Positions 32,158 to 41,669 of a DNA stretch of 64,000 bases are shown here, piece after piece. The position numbers and the translations under genes are program-made. The notes under the pieces are model-generated. The model saw only the letters and a program-made list of their open reading frames with translations, was not told the origin of the DNA and ran no database searches. Numbering within the stretch: position 1 is the stretch's first letter; each line of letters starts with the position of its first letter. This DNA is from Candidatus Melainabacteria bacterium (GTDB taxonomy: Bacteria; Cyanobacteriota; Vampirovibrionia; Obscuribacterales; Obscuribacteraceae), in contig QKMZ01000003.1 in the NCBI GenBank assembly GCA_003242885.1, positions 248,001 to 312,000 of the forward strand, read 5' to 3'.

Positions 32158-33810
32158 ATGGAAAGAAGCCAGGAAGTAGATTCAACCATTGCTGACGTCG
32201 CTCAAGAGTTCCGTAGGGATTCAGAGTCCATTCGAAAAAAGACAATGAACGAGTACGATTCTCTGGTGGGTAAAGCCTTCAAGGAATTCGCGGGAAAAGT
32301 ACTTGATGCGGCGAGCGCGATGGAGCCTCTACATCAAATCAGATGCCTCTTAGAAAAGGACTTGATAGACAAAGCCCAGCGATTCAGTCGAATGCGGTGG
32401 CTGTGGTACTTTAGACGGGCTCCACTTACCTCAATATTTAGTGGGACACTTCCTTCCACATTCAGCTACGACACTTTCTTACTTGAGACTCTGTGCGGAT
32501 TCGCGCCCAACGAGCAACGTGGACTTGGCGATCTCCTGCGTTATCCTATCAACTCAAACGACATCAGGCGTTGCCTCCAGCTGTGTCACGGCATTCAATA
32601 CCTGTCTCAAATCCATGTCTATCTGCGATTTGCAGGGAAGGGCGCATCAATAAAATTCAGCAACGTAGGCCCCGTTCAATCAATCACTGACTCAGCAACA
32701 AGGGAAGGCATCAGACTTTATGATGCTCGTGTTGCAAACTCGGGCTTTCAACTTACCAAGCTGGGATCGTTCGTGGACGCCGAGTACAACAAGGAGCTGA
32801 CACTTGTCTCGTACTTCCGCCTGGATACTCCGCAATTTCTGCCTCCTCTTTTCTCGAAGGACTTCAGCGAGGTCACAGTTCTTTCAAACTGTGCTCCAAA
32901 GGTAATGTCGCTGTCTGGTTTTTCTCAACTCGCACAAGATCCCGCGCTTGCGTCGATCGAGTTTTTAAACAAGCGGACTGCAGCATTGCTTCTTTTCTTG
33001 ATAGCGCTGCCAGAGATATTAGTTGAGCTGGATGCCGCACCTAAAACACTTATGAAAAATGGATATTTCCTACTCTCGAATGAATCGCTCGAATCCGCGA
33101 TGGCAAGCACCTTTCAAAAAGCGGCTCAAACCCTTAATGAGATATCGGGAAATATTCCAGTGCCAAACAGCGCAAGTGAGGCATTAACAGAACTCAGAAA
33201 TATCACCCCCTCGCTTTGGCCGATTGACTTTCCCTCTCCGCTAATTCCAATAGGCAACGATGCGGTCTGCTGCGATGTAGTGATTGCGAGTAGCGCATTC
33301 CTCAAGCTGTGCGAATTTCCTAGACTTGGAGGTGCTGCTGCAAATGCGAGAGCAAACCACTTCGAACTTGCCACGCAGGAAGTAATCAACAAATCCGCAT
33401 ACAAACCCAGCGATGAAGTCTTGAAACTCAGAGGGCGCAGCATGACGCTCAAAGGCAAAGTAATTACTGACATAGATGCGATAGGCGCAAAGGATGACAC
33501 GCTGTTATTGGTTCAGTGCAAAAGTTTGGTCTACTCTGACGAATACGATATGGGTGAGAAAAAAGCCATCATCAATTCTTGGTCCACGGTCGAAAACGGA
33601 CTCGTGGGATGGAAAAAACGCATCGAAGAATTCGAGCATAATCGTGTCGGAGACAATTACGACTTCAGCGCATACAAGAAGTTCATCTCGGTCTTGTGTA
33701 CACCTCAACCTATTTATGTACCGGCGGGACAGTGCACAGAGGAAGTGGCGCCAGGTTTGCGAGCTACATGTACTCCACAAGAATTAAGCAACTTCCTATC
33801 GCACGCCTGA
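32158..33810 (+). CDS. Large hypothetical protein with C-terminal PD-(D/E)XK-like nuclease fold
   Basis: 550 aa, soluble. The first ~400 residues are unrecognised. In the C-terminal part ITDIDAIGAKDDTLLLVQCKS has the pattern of PD-(D/E)XK nucleases of the Mrr type: Asp, a hairpin, then Q-x-K after a hydrophobic strand; helices follow (WSTVENGLVGWKKRIEEFE). ELATQEVINK before it could be the first active-site helix. This would be a restriction- or repair-type endonuclease or an inactive relative. No methylase or helicase partner is adjacent. Start at 32158 or the ATG at 32245. Confidence 0.65.
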   Translation: MERSQEVDSTIADVAQEFRRDSESIRKKTMNEYDSLVGKAFKEFAGKVLDAASAMEPLHQIRCLLEKDLIDKAQRFSRMRWLWYFRRAPLTSIFSGTLPSTFSYDTFLLETLCGFAPNEQRGLGDLLRYPINSNDIRRCLQLCHGIQYLSQIHVYLRFAGKGASIKFSNVGPVQSITDSATREGIRLYDARVANSGFQLTKLGSFVDAEYNKELTLVSYFRLDTPQFLPPLFSKDFSEVTVLSNCAPKVMSLSGFSQLAQDPALASIEFLNKRTAALLLFLIALPEILVELDAAPKTLMKNGYFLLSNESLESAMASTFQKAAQTLNEISGNIPVPNSASEALTELRNITPSLWPIDFPSPLIPIGNDAVCCDVVIASSAFLKLCEFPRLGGAAANARANHFELATQEVINKSAYKPSDEVLKLRGRSMTLKGKVITDIDAIGAKDDTLLLVQCKSLVYSDEYDMGEKKAIINSWSTVENGLVGWKKRIEEFEHNRVGDNYDFSAYKKFISVLCTPQPIYVPAGQCTEEVAPGLRATCTPQELSNFLSHA

Positions 33811-33848
33811 CGAATCTAAAGCTTGTATCGAGGCGGAATCGAACCAAC

Positions 33849-34829
33849 ATGGGCAAATCAAAGTCTAAGACAATCGCAGTACTGGCTTTACCAGGCGTAC
33901 AATTGCTGGACGTTTGCGGACCGTTAGATGTATTCGCCGAAGCGAACAGGCAAGCAGAGCGGCATGTTTATACGTTGACTGTCATTAGCACGGACAGGAA
34001 GGCCGGACCTATAAGAAGCTCGTCGGGCATAAGCATTCTTGCAGACTACACGATGCGAGACGAGATTGAACCAATTGACACTCTACTCGTTGCGGGTTGT
34101 CCTGATTTGCCCGAAAGAATTGTGGGAGACAAAACGCTTGCGAGTCTGTACGAGTGGTTGCGCGCGACAGTGCCAAGCGTGCGGCGCTTTGGATCGGTTT
34201 GCTCCGGCGCACTAATTCTTGCGCAGGCTGGATTGCTAGACAAAAAACGAGTGACAACACACTGGGCGGTGGCTGAGAGACTGCAAACAAAACATCCCAA
34301 AGTCAACGTCGAACCTGATGCAATTCACATCCGAGACGGTAAAGTCCGCACCGCTGCTGGTGTCACTGCCGGTTTAGATTTGGCGCTTGCTTTAGTCGAA
34401 GAAGATCTAGGGCGAGACATCGCTATGGCTGTTGCCAATCAATTGGTCATGTATTTCAAGCGCCCGGGTGGGCAGCTTCAATTTAGCCGGAAAGGAGAAG
34501 CGAAACCTGCCGGGCGTTCTGCATTACAAGAAGTACAGAGATACATCGCAGCCAATCCGGCTGAAGATCATAGCGTTGCGAGGTTGGCCGCACGATTGGA
34601 CTTGAGCGAACGCCACTTCGCTCGGCTATTTCACAACGAAGTCGGCGTAACTCCAGCCGCCTGGGTTGAACAGGTGCGTATAGACGTAGCCAGACGCTTG
34701 CTGGAAAACAACGCCACTCCGAAGCAAGTCGCCACACAATGCGGTTTTGCAGATGTGGATACGCTGAGACGCGCTTTCGTCAGACAGGTCGGCGTGACAC
34801 CAGCGAGCTATCAGAAGAACTACCGATAA
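33849..34829 (+). CDS. GlxA-family AraC transcription regulator (DJ-1/PfpI domain)
   Basis: 326 aa from the ATG at 33849; the frame opens earlier within the preceding gene. An N-terminal DJ-1/PfpI domain (about 8-190) has VLALPGVQLLDVCGPLDVF and the nucleophile-elbow region RFGSVCSGALILAQAGLL with Cys, and a C-terminal AraC domain (about 220-326) has two helix-turn-helices (DHSVARLAARLDLSERHFAR; ATPKQVATQCGFADVDTLRR) ending GVTPASYQKNYR. Members sense small metabolites such as amines or carnitine and activate catabolic genes. Target not evident. Confidence 0.93.
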   Translation: MGKSKSKTIAVLALPGVQLLDVCGPLDVFAEANRQAERHVYTLTVISTDRKAGPIRSSSGISILADYTMRDEIEPIDTLLVAGCPDLPERIVGDKTLASLYEWLRATVPSVRRFGSVCSGALILAQAGLLDKKRVTTHWAVAERLQTKHPKVNVEPDAIHIRDGKVRTAAGVTAGLDLALALVEEDLGRDIAMAVANQLVMYFKRPGGQLQFSRKGEAKPAGRSALQEVQRYIAANPAEDHSVARLAARLDLSERHFARLFHNEVGVTPAAWVEQVRIDVARRLLENNATPKQVATQCGFADVDTLRRAFVRQVGVTPASYQKNYR

Positions 34830-34888
34830 CCGAACCGTTCATCAAACCCAGTAGAATAAATGAACATACGCAACCTATCTACGGCAGT

Positions 34889-34931
<43 letters not shown>

Positions 34932-36623
34932 ATGAAATCAAAAGCAATTGCAGTTTGTCTCAGCATCTTCAGCTGCACCGCCGTAGCCAGCGCCAAAACC
35001 TCCGTACCAAAGGCTCACGCGCAGCACCATTCTAAACTGGCGAAACCCTTACCTGACATAAGCGATCAGAAAATTCAGGACAGAGTGAGGGCTCTGCATT
35101 TACCTTTTAACGCCGATTCTACTGATTACGCAAAAACCTACTTGTGCGAGGAACTCTCGAAAGTCGGGGACAAGGCACTGGCGGAGAAAGACTATGATTT
35201 TGCCCAGCAAGTTTATGCGAAGTATTTGAAAATAAAACCTCAAGAAGCGGCTGCGCAGTATGGGCTCGGTCTTGCCTATCTCGGAGAAAAGCGGTTTCAA
35301 GACGCGCGCAAAGAATTTGAAAAGCTGGCAAGGAATTCGAAAAAAGGCAAACTGTTTCTCTCTGCGGTTAACGCACTAGTCAAAGAAAAGCGATATGGCG
35401 ATGCCGAAGCCATTGTGAATGCGCTAGATGTCTATGGAAAAGACGCGTATCTGCATATTGCAAAATCTCAAATCTTCGCCGCGCAAGGTAAACGGCAAGC
35501 AGCTATTGATGAAGCGCAACGAGGTTTGCGCGTTTACTACATGAACGATTACAAGGATCCAGCGGCAGCAAAGCAAGTTGAGATTCTTGGTGGCACGGTA
35601 GAGAGTCCACCGAAGAAGACAGTCAAAGACGTGTATCCAAAAATCATCAGCGTGTTCAAGGAGATCGGAAAGCTGCATGACAAACCAACAAGGCAGCAGC
35701 TGCGTAATCTCATCGAGAAAAAGATGGGTCAAGCTGCCGAAGTCACGGACTGGCCCAATTCGTCATTCACAGGCGACTATTCAAAACTAGTACTCTTCTG
35801 CCTTTCTGACGACAAACTTCCAAACTATCCACTATTGGACATGAAGACGAGCGGGCTTGTAGACCCAATTGCAATTAAGTTGCTCGTTGATAGTTCTTCA
35901 AACTATAAGACCTATTTCGAAAGCCCGCACTCCAACTATGCAACCGCCAATACACGAATTGGAAATCTTTTCATCACCTGGTCTGAGCGCGACGGAAAAA
36001 TCTTGCTCGGATATTTGACCTGCTACTGGAAAGAAAAACCACCATCATTTCTGAGCTCTTCTAAAACAGCGGCACATGGCGCGACAAAGCCACCACCAAT
36101 GCCGAATCCAGATGTACTTTTAAAAGAGGGAGAAGATGCGCTCAAACTTAGAAAGTTTGCGTTAGCCAAAAAGAAATTCGTCAGCGCCGTCACAAACTGG
36201 AATGGTAAACACGGGCAAATCCAGTTGGCATCAAACAAACCAACTGCGGACAGAATTCGCAGAAATTTCAAACGCTTGTACGAGATGCAGGATGACTTTG
36301 AAAGAGCCCGGTACTTCGAATTAGCCAGTCTCCATCAAATTCAAGAGGATTCGTTTGCGGTCGAAAGCTATCCAGGCAAAGACTACCCAACAGCTGCAGA
36401 ATTTGCTGCGCGAAAGTGGCAGGTTCAGTCAGACGTCGACTGCATACAGGTGACTAACGAAAACTATTTCAATCTGATGATTGTCAAAGACTCGCCGTTT
36501 TTTGATGAGGTCTTGAAGATCGTTGGTAAACATCCACGTTTTTCAACAGTGGACATAAAACCACTGTCTGGCAGCCTAATAGACAGAATTGAAGCATACG
36601 AATTCGCATCGCCCGCGCATTGA
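34932..36623 (+). CDS. Exported TPR protein
   Basis: 563 aa from the ATG at 34932, the start that gives a signal peptide (MKSKAIAVCLSIFSCTAVASA). TPR pairs lie at about 85-190 (ALAEKDYDFAQQVYAKYLKI, AAQYGLGLAYLGEKRFQDAR); the rest has a mixed domain seen again in the next gene (PTRQQLRNLIEKKMG against PERKEIENMLGVKL, each followed by a beta-rich segment). It probably acts in the periplasm or on the surface as a scaffold. Translation would start without Shine-Dalgarno pairing behind the (CAA)14 tract. It is followed by its likely paralogue after 92 bp. Confidence 0.75.
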   Translation: MKSKAIAVCLSIFSCTAVASAKTSVPKAHAQHHSKLAKPLPDISDQKIQDRVRALHLPFNADSTDYAKTYLCEELSKVGDKALAEKDYDFAQQVYAKYLKIKPQEAAAQYGLGLAYLGEKRFQDARKEFEKLARNSKKGKLFLSAVNALVKEKRYGDAEAIVNALDVYGKDAYLHIAKSQIFAAQGKRQAAIDEAQRGLRVYYMNDYKDPAAAKQVEILGGTVESPPKKTVKDVYPKIISVFKEIGKLHDKPTRQQLRNLIEKKMGQAAEVTDWPNSSFTGDYSKLVLFCLSDDKLPNYPLLDMKTSGLVDPIAIKLLVDSSSNYKTYFESPHSNYATANTRIGNLFITWSERDGKILLGYLTCYWKEKPPSFLSSSKTAAHGATKPPPMPNPDVLLKEGEDALKLRKFALAKKKFVSAVTNWNGKHGQIQLASNKPTADRIRRNFKRLYEMQDDFERARYFELASLHQIQEDSFAVESYPGKDYPTAAEFAARKWQVQSDVDCIQVTNENYFNLMIVKDSPFFDEVLKIVGKHPRFSTVDIKPLSGSLIDRIEAYEFASPAH

Positions 36624-36715
36624 ATTTCTGGTTCTCAGTGGGATATTCCGCAGACGTAGCGTTTATAGAGACGTTGCAGGCTGCATAATAGAAGATTGGA
36701 AGCTTCGCCACATGG

Positions 36716-38815
36716 ATGTCGCAAATGCGTCACAGCTTACAAATACGCTTTAAATCTCGCTTCATCGCGCTCCCAGCGTTATGTGTGCTTTTGCTCCCTG
36801 CGTTATGTGTGCTTACCCTTGTGTTTCCTCCGACCAGCAACGCGCAGGCTGATCAAATTCAGCGGCTACCGACAGTTCGGCAGCAACGGGCATACCGTAT
36901 TTTAGACCAAATACAAAGTGCTTCTGCTGACGGCGATGAGGCTACAGTTAAAGCTTGCAATACTGCAATTGCCGAATTTCCATATATCGGTCAATTCTAT
37001 TTGCGGAGAGGCGACGCTTACGCAAGCATGGGAGACGACAACAAGGCACTTGCCGACTATCAACACTCGCGGATTTGCGACAAAATGTGCGCAAGCAACG
37101 CGGCTCAATCTTCCTGCAACATTTACTGCAAGCAAAAGAAATTCAACCTAGCACTCAAAGAACTTGATAGTCTGCCGGTCAATACTTTCGGTGTGAGAGG
37201 TGATCCTGAAGCGAGAGTCGCTGTCTATCTCAAGATGGGAGACAAAGCTACAGCTGAATCGCTGTTTCGGAAATACCGAGAACAACTAGTCGCAAGAGGT
37301 ACGTGGGCAGAGCATATACTAGCTAGATTTCCAGCATTCGGTGACCTCAAATTCGAAGAGCCCAAGCCCAACACCACACGTTCTTCAGAAGCATTGGCAA
37401 TTCTGAAACAGCTTTCTGCGTTTGAGCGCATGCCGGAGAGAAAAGAGATAGAAAACATGCTGGGAGTGAAGTTAGCCGCTGGAAAATCATCGAGTGGAAA
37501 CTCTGGACTTATCGGCGAGGGAGAATTTTTCAAAGTATTCGTCGATCAAGAAACTAAGCAGATTTATTTCACTTTGGTTAACGGCGTTTCGTTTCTCGCA
37601 GCAAACGAGTTACTCAAAGATCTTAACTATCAGGGCTCAGTGTCAACCGAATCCTTTTTCTACACAATCCGAAAAACACCATCTGATCCGAAAATGGTTA
37701 CTTTAAACTTTTCGGACCCATACAAAGGCTTGAGCGCGGCAACGTTTTCCTGGAATGCTGCTCCAGACATAGGAGCAGATTTCTTGGCTAGACTTCAAGC
37801 CGCAAAAGACTCTCCTATCTTGATGCAGATGTTGAAAAAACTCGACGCAGCACCCAAGCCAATAGACAAAGCGCAGTTCGAGCTCATCACAAATTGCAAA
37901 CTCAAGCAATCGCCAGGCTTGTTTCCGCCCTTCTTTTCTGGAATGTCCAAAACAGAAACAGCCTGGAGAAGTGGCACTTCATTTAGCTCGCAAAAATCTT
38001 GGTACGTCAACTACACTCCGAACGGAGCGTACTTGAATGATTCACGCTTTTTTGTGGCACCGGGCGCAGAAAAGATAACTAAGCACGGACTGGATGAATT
38101 GTTTGGACCGGGAGTTGAATTGAAATCAGACGAAACATCCTACGCCTGGCGGGTAGATTCACGGTCTGTCAGTTACAAACGCCCCTATGGATCAATTACA
38201 GCAACCTTTTCAAATGAAATAACCAAAGAGCAACCAGCTAGTCATTTGTTTTTTTGGTGTAAGGAGAAATCTCCTTGCGCGACTATGGAAGAATTCGAAA
38301 CCCGCAGAACAGCTACAGTCCTGTGTGACGAAGCTGTTCGCGCAACTTCAAGAAACGAGTTCAACCGCGCCTTGTACTTGCTGCGGCTCGCATACAACAG
38401 AGGCGGCCTTTCTGAACACTCCGGAAGCGAGAAGTACGATCTCTGGAAACGCATTAGAGCTGCGTATGGGGACATTTATGAAAAGAAGGGAGACAGCGCA
38501 CGAGCAGCATTTTTGCGAAACATCACGTGTCAAAAGATGAATGTGGTTTTGCTCGAACTTGAATCAAACGGTTCTGACTTTCCCACGCTCAAGCAATCAG
38601 AAGTGATTCCTTGGCGAATTATGCATTCTCCAGAAGGACTTGCATACACTTTGCAGGGTGACAAAGAGCGGACAGAAATCTTCCGCTCGTCGCCGAATTT
38701 CAAGCGTTGCGTTGAACTATTTGGACCGATGAACGACGGCGTCGATCTATTCGTCAAATCTGTTCCTGCGGATTTGTGCGACTCTGAATACTTCGGTCCA
38801 GGCTATTACGACTGA
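36716..38815 (+). CDS. Exported TPR protein, likely paralogue of upstream gene
   Basis: 699 aa (or from the ATG at 36725). The signal peptide is long and Leu-rich (FIALPALCVLLLPALCVLTL) and ends near SNAQA. One TPR unit follows (FYLRRGDAYASMGDDNKALADY); the body carries two beta-rich modules resembling the upstream protein (PERKEIENMLGVKL; PIDKAQFELITNCKL), and TPR-like helices near 540-600. Sixteen or so Cys are scattered, unusual for this window. Tandem with its likely paralogue; palindromic repeat C follows the stop. Confidence 0.72.
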   Translation: MSQMRHSLQIRFKSRFIALPALCVLLLPALCVLTLVFPPTSNAQADQIQRLPTVRQQRAYRILDQIQSASADGDEATVKACNTAIAEFPYIGQFYLRRGDAYASMGDDNKALADYQHSRICDKMCASNAAQSSCNIYCKQKKFNLALKELDSLPVNTFGVRGDPEARVAVYLKMGDKATAESLFRKYREQLVARGTWAEHILARFPAFGDLKFEEPKPNTTRSSEALAILKQLSAFERMPERKEIENMLGVKLAAGKSSSGNSGLIGEGEFFKVFVDQETKQIYFTLVNGVSFLAANELLKDLNYQGSVSTESFFYTIRKTPSDPKMVTLNFSDPYKGLSAATFSWNAAPDIGADFLARLQAAKDSPILMQMLKKLDAAPKPIDKAQFELITNCKLKQSPGLFPPFFSGMSKTETAWRSGTSFSSQKSWYVNYTPNGAYLNDSRFFVAPGAEKITKHGLDELFGPGVELKSDETSYAWRVDSRSVSYKRPYGSITATFSNEITKEQPASHLFFWCKEKSPCATMEEFETRRTATVLCDEAVRATSRNEFNRALYLLRLAYNRGGLSEHSGSEKYDLWKRIRAAYGDIYEKKGDSARAAFLRNITCQKMNVVLLELESNGSDFPTLKQSEVIPWRIMHSPEGLAYTLQGDKERTEIFRSSPNFKRCVELFGPMNDGVDLFVKSVPADLCDSEYFGPGYYD

Positions 38816-38829
38816 GCCAATTCAAAACC

Positions 38830-38850
38830 GGGCGAGGCATGGCCTCGCCC
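38830..38850. repeat. Palindromic repeat C, possible bidirectional terminator
   Basis: GGGCGAGGC / GCCTCGCCC arms form a near-perfect hairpin between convergent genes (stops at 38815 and 38868). The same type is found at 45833-45853 and in degraded form at 42795-42815 and 42857-42877. Confidence 0.75.
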
Positions 38851-38867
38851 CTACGATGCTTGTGCTG

Positions 38868-39962
38868 TTATTTCAAAACTGTTCCGCCCAAATCCGTAAT
38901 CTGCTGTTCGAATTGTTTGAGTTTTTCCTTGCGTTCTTTGGTATGCGCTTGCATCCAATTTGCAATCGCTGAAATTGTCTCAGCCTGCATGAAAGTAGTT
39001 TCCAATTGCAGGTGCCCAAAATTTCCTCGCCAATCAAGACATTGATCGGTCGAGCGCATTGAGTTCATCAGATCGGTTACGTGCTTGGGAGAAACACATC
39101 CGTCAGCACTGCCCTGCAAGATGAGCACAGCGAGCGATGGATCGGTAGCTTTGCCGAAGTCAGCGGTTTTGTCGCAGAAAGCATCGGTTGCAACCAACGC
39201 TTCAAGCGTGAGTTCTTTCAGAACCATCGGGTCATCAGCCATTTCCTTTTGAATGTCTGCTCGTTTTGAACAAAGCTCGGTAAAAAAACCTGTCAAGTCA
39301 ACTTCGTGATGGGGCAGCAATGCAGCCTTAACACCCTGCACAATTTGACCTCTACCCGCATACATGTCCTTGTTGAGACGAACTGCTGGAGCGGAAAGTA
39401 TGATTCCGGAGATTATTTCCGGATGCTCCGCGGCGAGGTGAACACAGAAGGTGCATCCGAGACTTTCGCCCAGCGCAACGATTTTGGCGTCTGGGTATTT
39501 CTGTTTTACCAAAGTCGCTAATTGAACGATGTCATCGTAGCTTTTGTGATGATTGATTTTGGTGCGGTCGTTTTCTGGCGTACTGAACTGATGCTTGTCA
39601 TCGAATTTGCAGCGCCCAAATCCGCGCATGTCTAGGGAGATGAAGCCCACTCCGTTGACGGCAAGGCTGCGAGCCAACACGCGCATCCGGCGTCCATGCA
39701 GAGTCAGTCCATGAATGCCAATAACAACAACTTTGGGAGAAACACCAACAGGCATCCACTCATATGTTGGGATCTTGAGAGCCTGGGTAAATTCGCCATC
39801 TTCGGTGTATGCGTATTTGGCCGCCAGCTCGGGATTGATGTTTTCGACCCAAGATGAAGGCATCGTGCTTTCACCCCCGAAGGCTGGCGGCACTATTGCA
39901 GACAGAGCCGCGAAGCTCATCAAAAGCGCAAAACCGTTCTTTACCCACTTTATATTTTTCAT
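38868..39962 (-). CDS. Exported alpha/beta hydrolase (S33/monoglyceride lipase-like)
   Basis: 364 aa with a signal peptide (about 1-29, ALLMSFAALSAIVPPAFG). Hydrolase features: oxyanion region VVVIGIHGLTLHGRRM, SLDMRGFGRC, nucleophile GESLGCT (Ser), acid in LQGSADGCVSP and His in GNFGHLQLE, in the right order. It resembles Hydrolase_4/serine aminopeptidase S33 lipases. The tail is a charged helix (HTKERKEKLKQFEQQITDLG). Substrate may be a monoacylglycerol or ester in the periplasm. It precedes a small exported gene on the same strand after 139 bp. Confidence 0.87.
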   Translation of the reverse strand: MKNIKWVKNGFALLMSFAALSAIVPPAFGGESTMPSSWVENINPELAAKYAYTEDGEFTQALKIPTYEWMPVGVSPKVVVIGIHGLTLHGRRMRVLARSLAVNGVGFISLDMRGFGRCKFDDKHQFSTPENDRTKINHHKSYDDIVQLATLVKQKYPDAKIVALGESLGCTFCVHLAAEHPEIISGIILSAPAVRLNKDMYAGRGQIVQGVKAALLPHHEVDLTGFFTELCSKRADIQKEMADDPMVLKELTLEALVATDAFCDKTADFGKATDPSLAVLILQGSADGCVSPKHVTDLMNSMRSTDQCLDWRGNFGHLQLETTFMQAETISAIANWMQAHTKERKEKLKQFEQQITDLGGTVLK

Positions 39963-40101
39963 TGAGTCCGCCTATATCCCATAACTACGAGGATGAGCCG
40001 CAAGGGCTGCCACGCTTTAGGCTTCATATGGTAACTCACACAGTAAAAACGCGATCTCATGACAAGACAGCACATCAGCCTGCCGAATTGAGCGCTAGGC
40101 T

Positions 40102-40647
40102 TTAGTTTGATGCGCCGTTCTGCTTCTTTCGCGCTTCGGCTCTTGCGCGAAGCAAGTCAAATTGTTTAATTCGAATTTCATTGAATTCGTGAATTGAATT
40201 GTTGAAGGCATCAAGTTCCGCTTTCGGAACAGTGTATTCAACCTCATCACCAACCACTTTCCACTTTCCAAAATGTTTCTTCAAAAACAGCAATTGCTCT
40301 TTCGACCGCTTTTGCATCCCCTGCAAATTTGCGAAGACTTCCAAATCTTGCGCAGTGCCACCATTCTCGCGAATCATTTTGCTTTGCTCATTGGTAGCCT
40401 TAATGACTTGGTCCAAAACAGCGATTCTGTTTTCAGCATCTTCTTTCGATTTGATACTCGAAGGTTTGGCGGCGCCGAGTTCTTCAAATTTAGTTTGAAC
40501 TTCGCGTAGCTCCTTGGATTTGGCAATCATCTTTTGCATTTGCGCTGGATCAACCGGGGCGCAGATTGCGGAAGGCATGCAATTAGCAAAGAATGCTCCT
40601 TGAACAATTGCAATTGCAACCAACTGCGACTTCTTCGACAAGTTCAT
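40102..40647 (-). CDS. Exported helical hypothetical protein
   Basis: 181 aa from the ATG at 40647; a TTG three codons upstream is also open. The signal peptide (about 1-29) ends around SAICA. The remainder is almost wholly charged helices with coiled-coil character (AQMQKMIAKSKELREVQTKF). No known domain. It lies directly upstream of the alpha/beta hydrolase on the same strand. Confidence 0.65.
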   Translation of the reverse strand: MNLSKKSQLVAIAIVQGAFFANCMPSAICAPVDPAQMQKMIAKSKELREVQTKFEELGAAKPSSIKSKEDAENRIAVLDQVIKATNEQSKMIRENGGTAQDLEVFANLQGMQKRSKEQLLFLKKHFGKWKVVGDEVEYTVPKAELDAFNNSIHEFNEIRIKQFDLLRARAEARKKQNGASN

Positions 40648-40730
40648 GGCTTTCAAATTCTCTTCGCGCGCGGTACCAAACTACGGGCAGTATACAAGAG
40701 AGTTCGCAGTAAGTCGCTGGATTGAAAAAC

Positions 40731-40755
40731 GGGCGTGTGCATAACGCCCCCACGC
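40731..40755. repeat. Palindromic repeat A (minus orientation)
   Basis: GGGCGTGTGCATAACGCCC and the following CCCACGC match repeat A. It lies 19 bp past the stop of the PH-domain gene and might help end its transcript. Confidence 0.75.
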
Positions 40756-40773
40756 CAACAGCCGACCGCGATC

Positions 40774-41490
40774 TCAGCTTTTGCCTTTCGCTTCAAGACC
40801 TAATTGCGGAACAATATCGTCATACCGACCTTTCGGAACATCGGGGTTGAGCTTTCGCACCTCGCGAAGAGCTTCGATTACTACTTCCGGATCTTCGATG
40901 CTGTTAAAACCACTCCATACGTCGGTAGCTTCTGTTTGCGGATCTCTAGCAAACTTTATGTTGTAGAACTTGCCCTTATCAAAGCTTTGATATGAGGCAG
41001 CAATGTTTATCTCCTGGGGATAAAAGCTCTCGACCTTCCAGACAAAGTCATCTTGAAACAAAGGACGCTCAGGAAAAAATCTAATCGCCCGCTTGTTTGT
41101 GATTGCGTAAAAGGTATTTCGCGGCACCAAGCGATCTAAATTTTCGAACGAAGAGAAAAAAATGGAGAAAAGGAACAGTCCAGGAAGGCCGAACAAAAAC
41201 ACAAATGCCAATTTCATGCCTACGTGAATGCCCGGCGGCGGTGGTGTCAAAAACGTATAAGCCGCTAATGCCATTAGAGCGACAGAAGCAGCAATGAGGA
41301 ACTTTCTCTGTAGGGGGGAAACTTTATAACGGCCGGCTTCAATGCTTGGATTCGGCTGTCCTTGCCAAATAACTGTTTCATCTTGCCCGAGGTACGGCTG
41401 CAAAAGATGCATGAGTTGAGCTTGCGTTGGCTCGACAAAGAGCCGGTCTGCCGGGAATGTCTCGACCGGGAAGTAAGATTTATTCGCCAC
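40774..41490 (-). CDS. Membrane protein with bacterial PH-like domain
   Basis: 238 aa. A soluble N-terminal part has EPTQAQLMHLLQPYLGQDETVIWQGQPNPS, two TM helices lie at about 64-84 and 92-114, and the C-terminal part has NTFYAITNKRAIRF, the strand typical of bacterial PH (bPH/YdbS-type) domains. Such proteins are anchored adaptors. Function unknown. No operon partner. Confidence 0.75.
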   Translation of the reverse strand: MANKSYFPVETFPADRLFVEPTQAQLMHLLQPYLGQDETVIWQGQPNPSIEAGRYKVSPLQRKFLIAASVALMALAAYTFLTPPPPGIHVGMKLAFVFLFGLPGLFLFSIFFSSFENLDRLVPRNTFYAITNKRAIRFFPERPLFQDDFVWKVESFYPQEINIAASYQSFDKGKFYNIKFARDPQTEATDVWSGFNSIEDPEVVIEALREVRKLNPDVPKGRYDDIVPQLGLEAKGKS

Positions 41491-41669
41491 AACGCAACCT
41501 CAAAATCCACCACAAACCTTGCAATCATTATCGTGCCAGATTCTTGAAGTTTAAAGACTGCGCGCATTAATTACTGTCGGAACGCTCAAAGCTATTTGGA
41601 GCCGTGCTCTACAAGAAATTCAAAGTTTTTGAGAGAGCACAATCTCATGCGCCAGTTTACTACCCAGCC

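Noticed and set aside
32441..32690. Overlapping plus-strand frames within the 550-aa gene
   Set aside because: Alternate-frame shadows of a long uninterrupted frame without own start signals.
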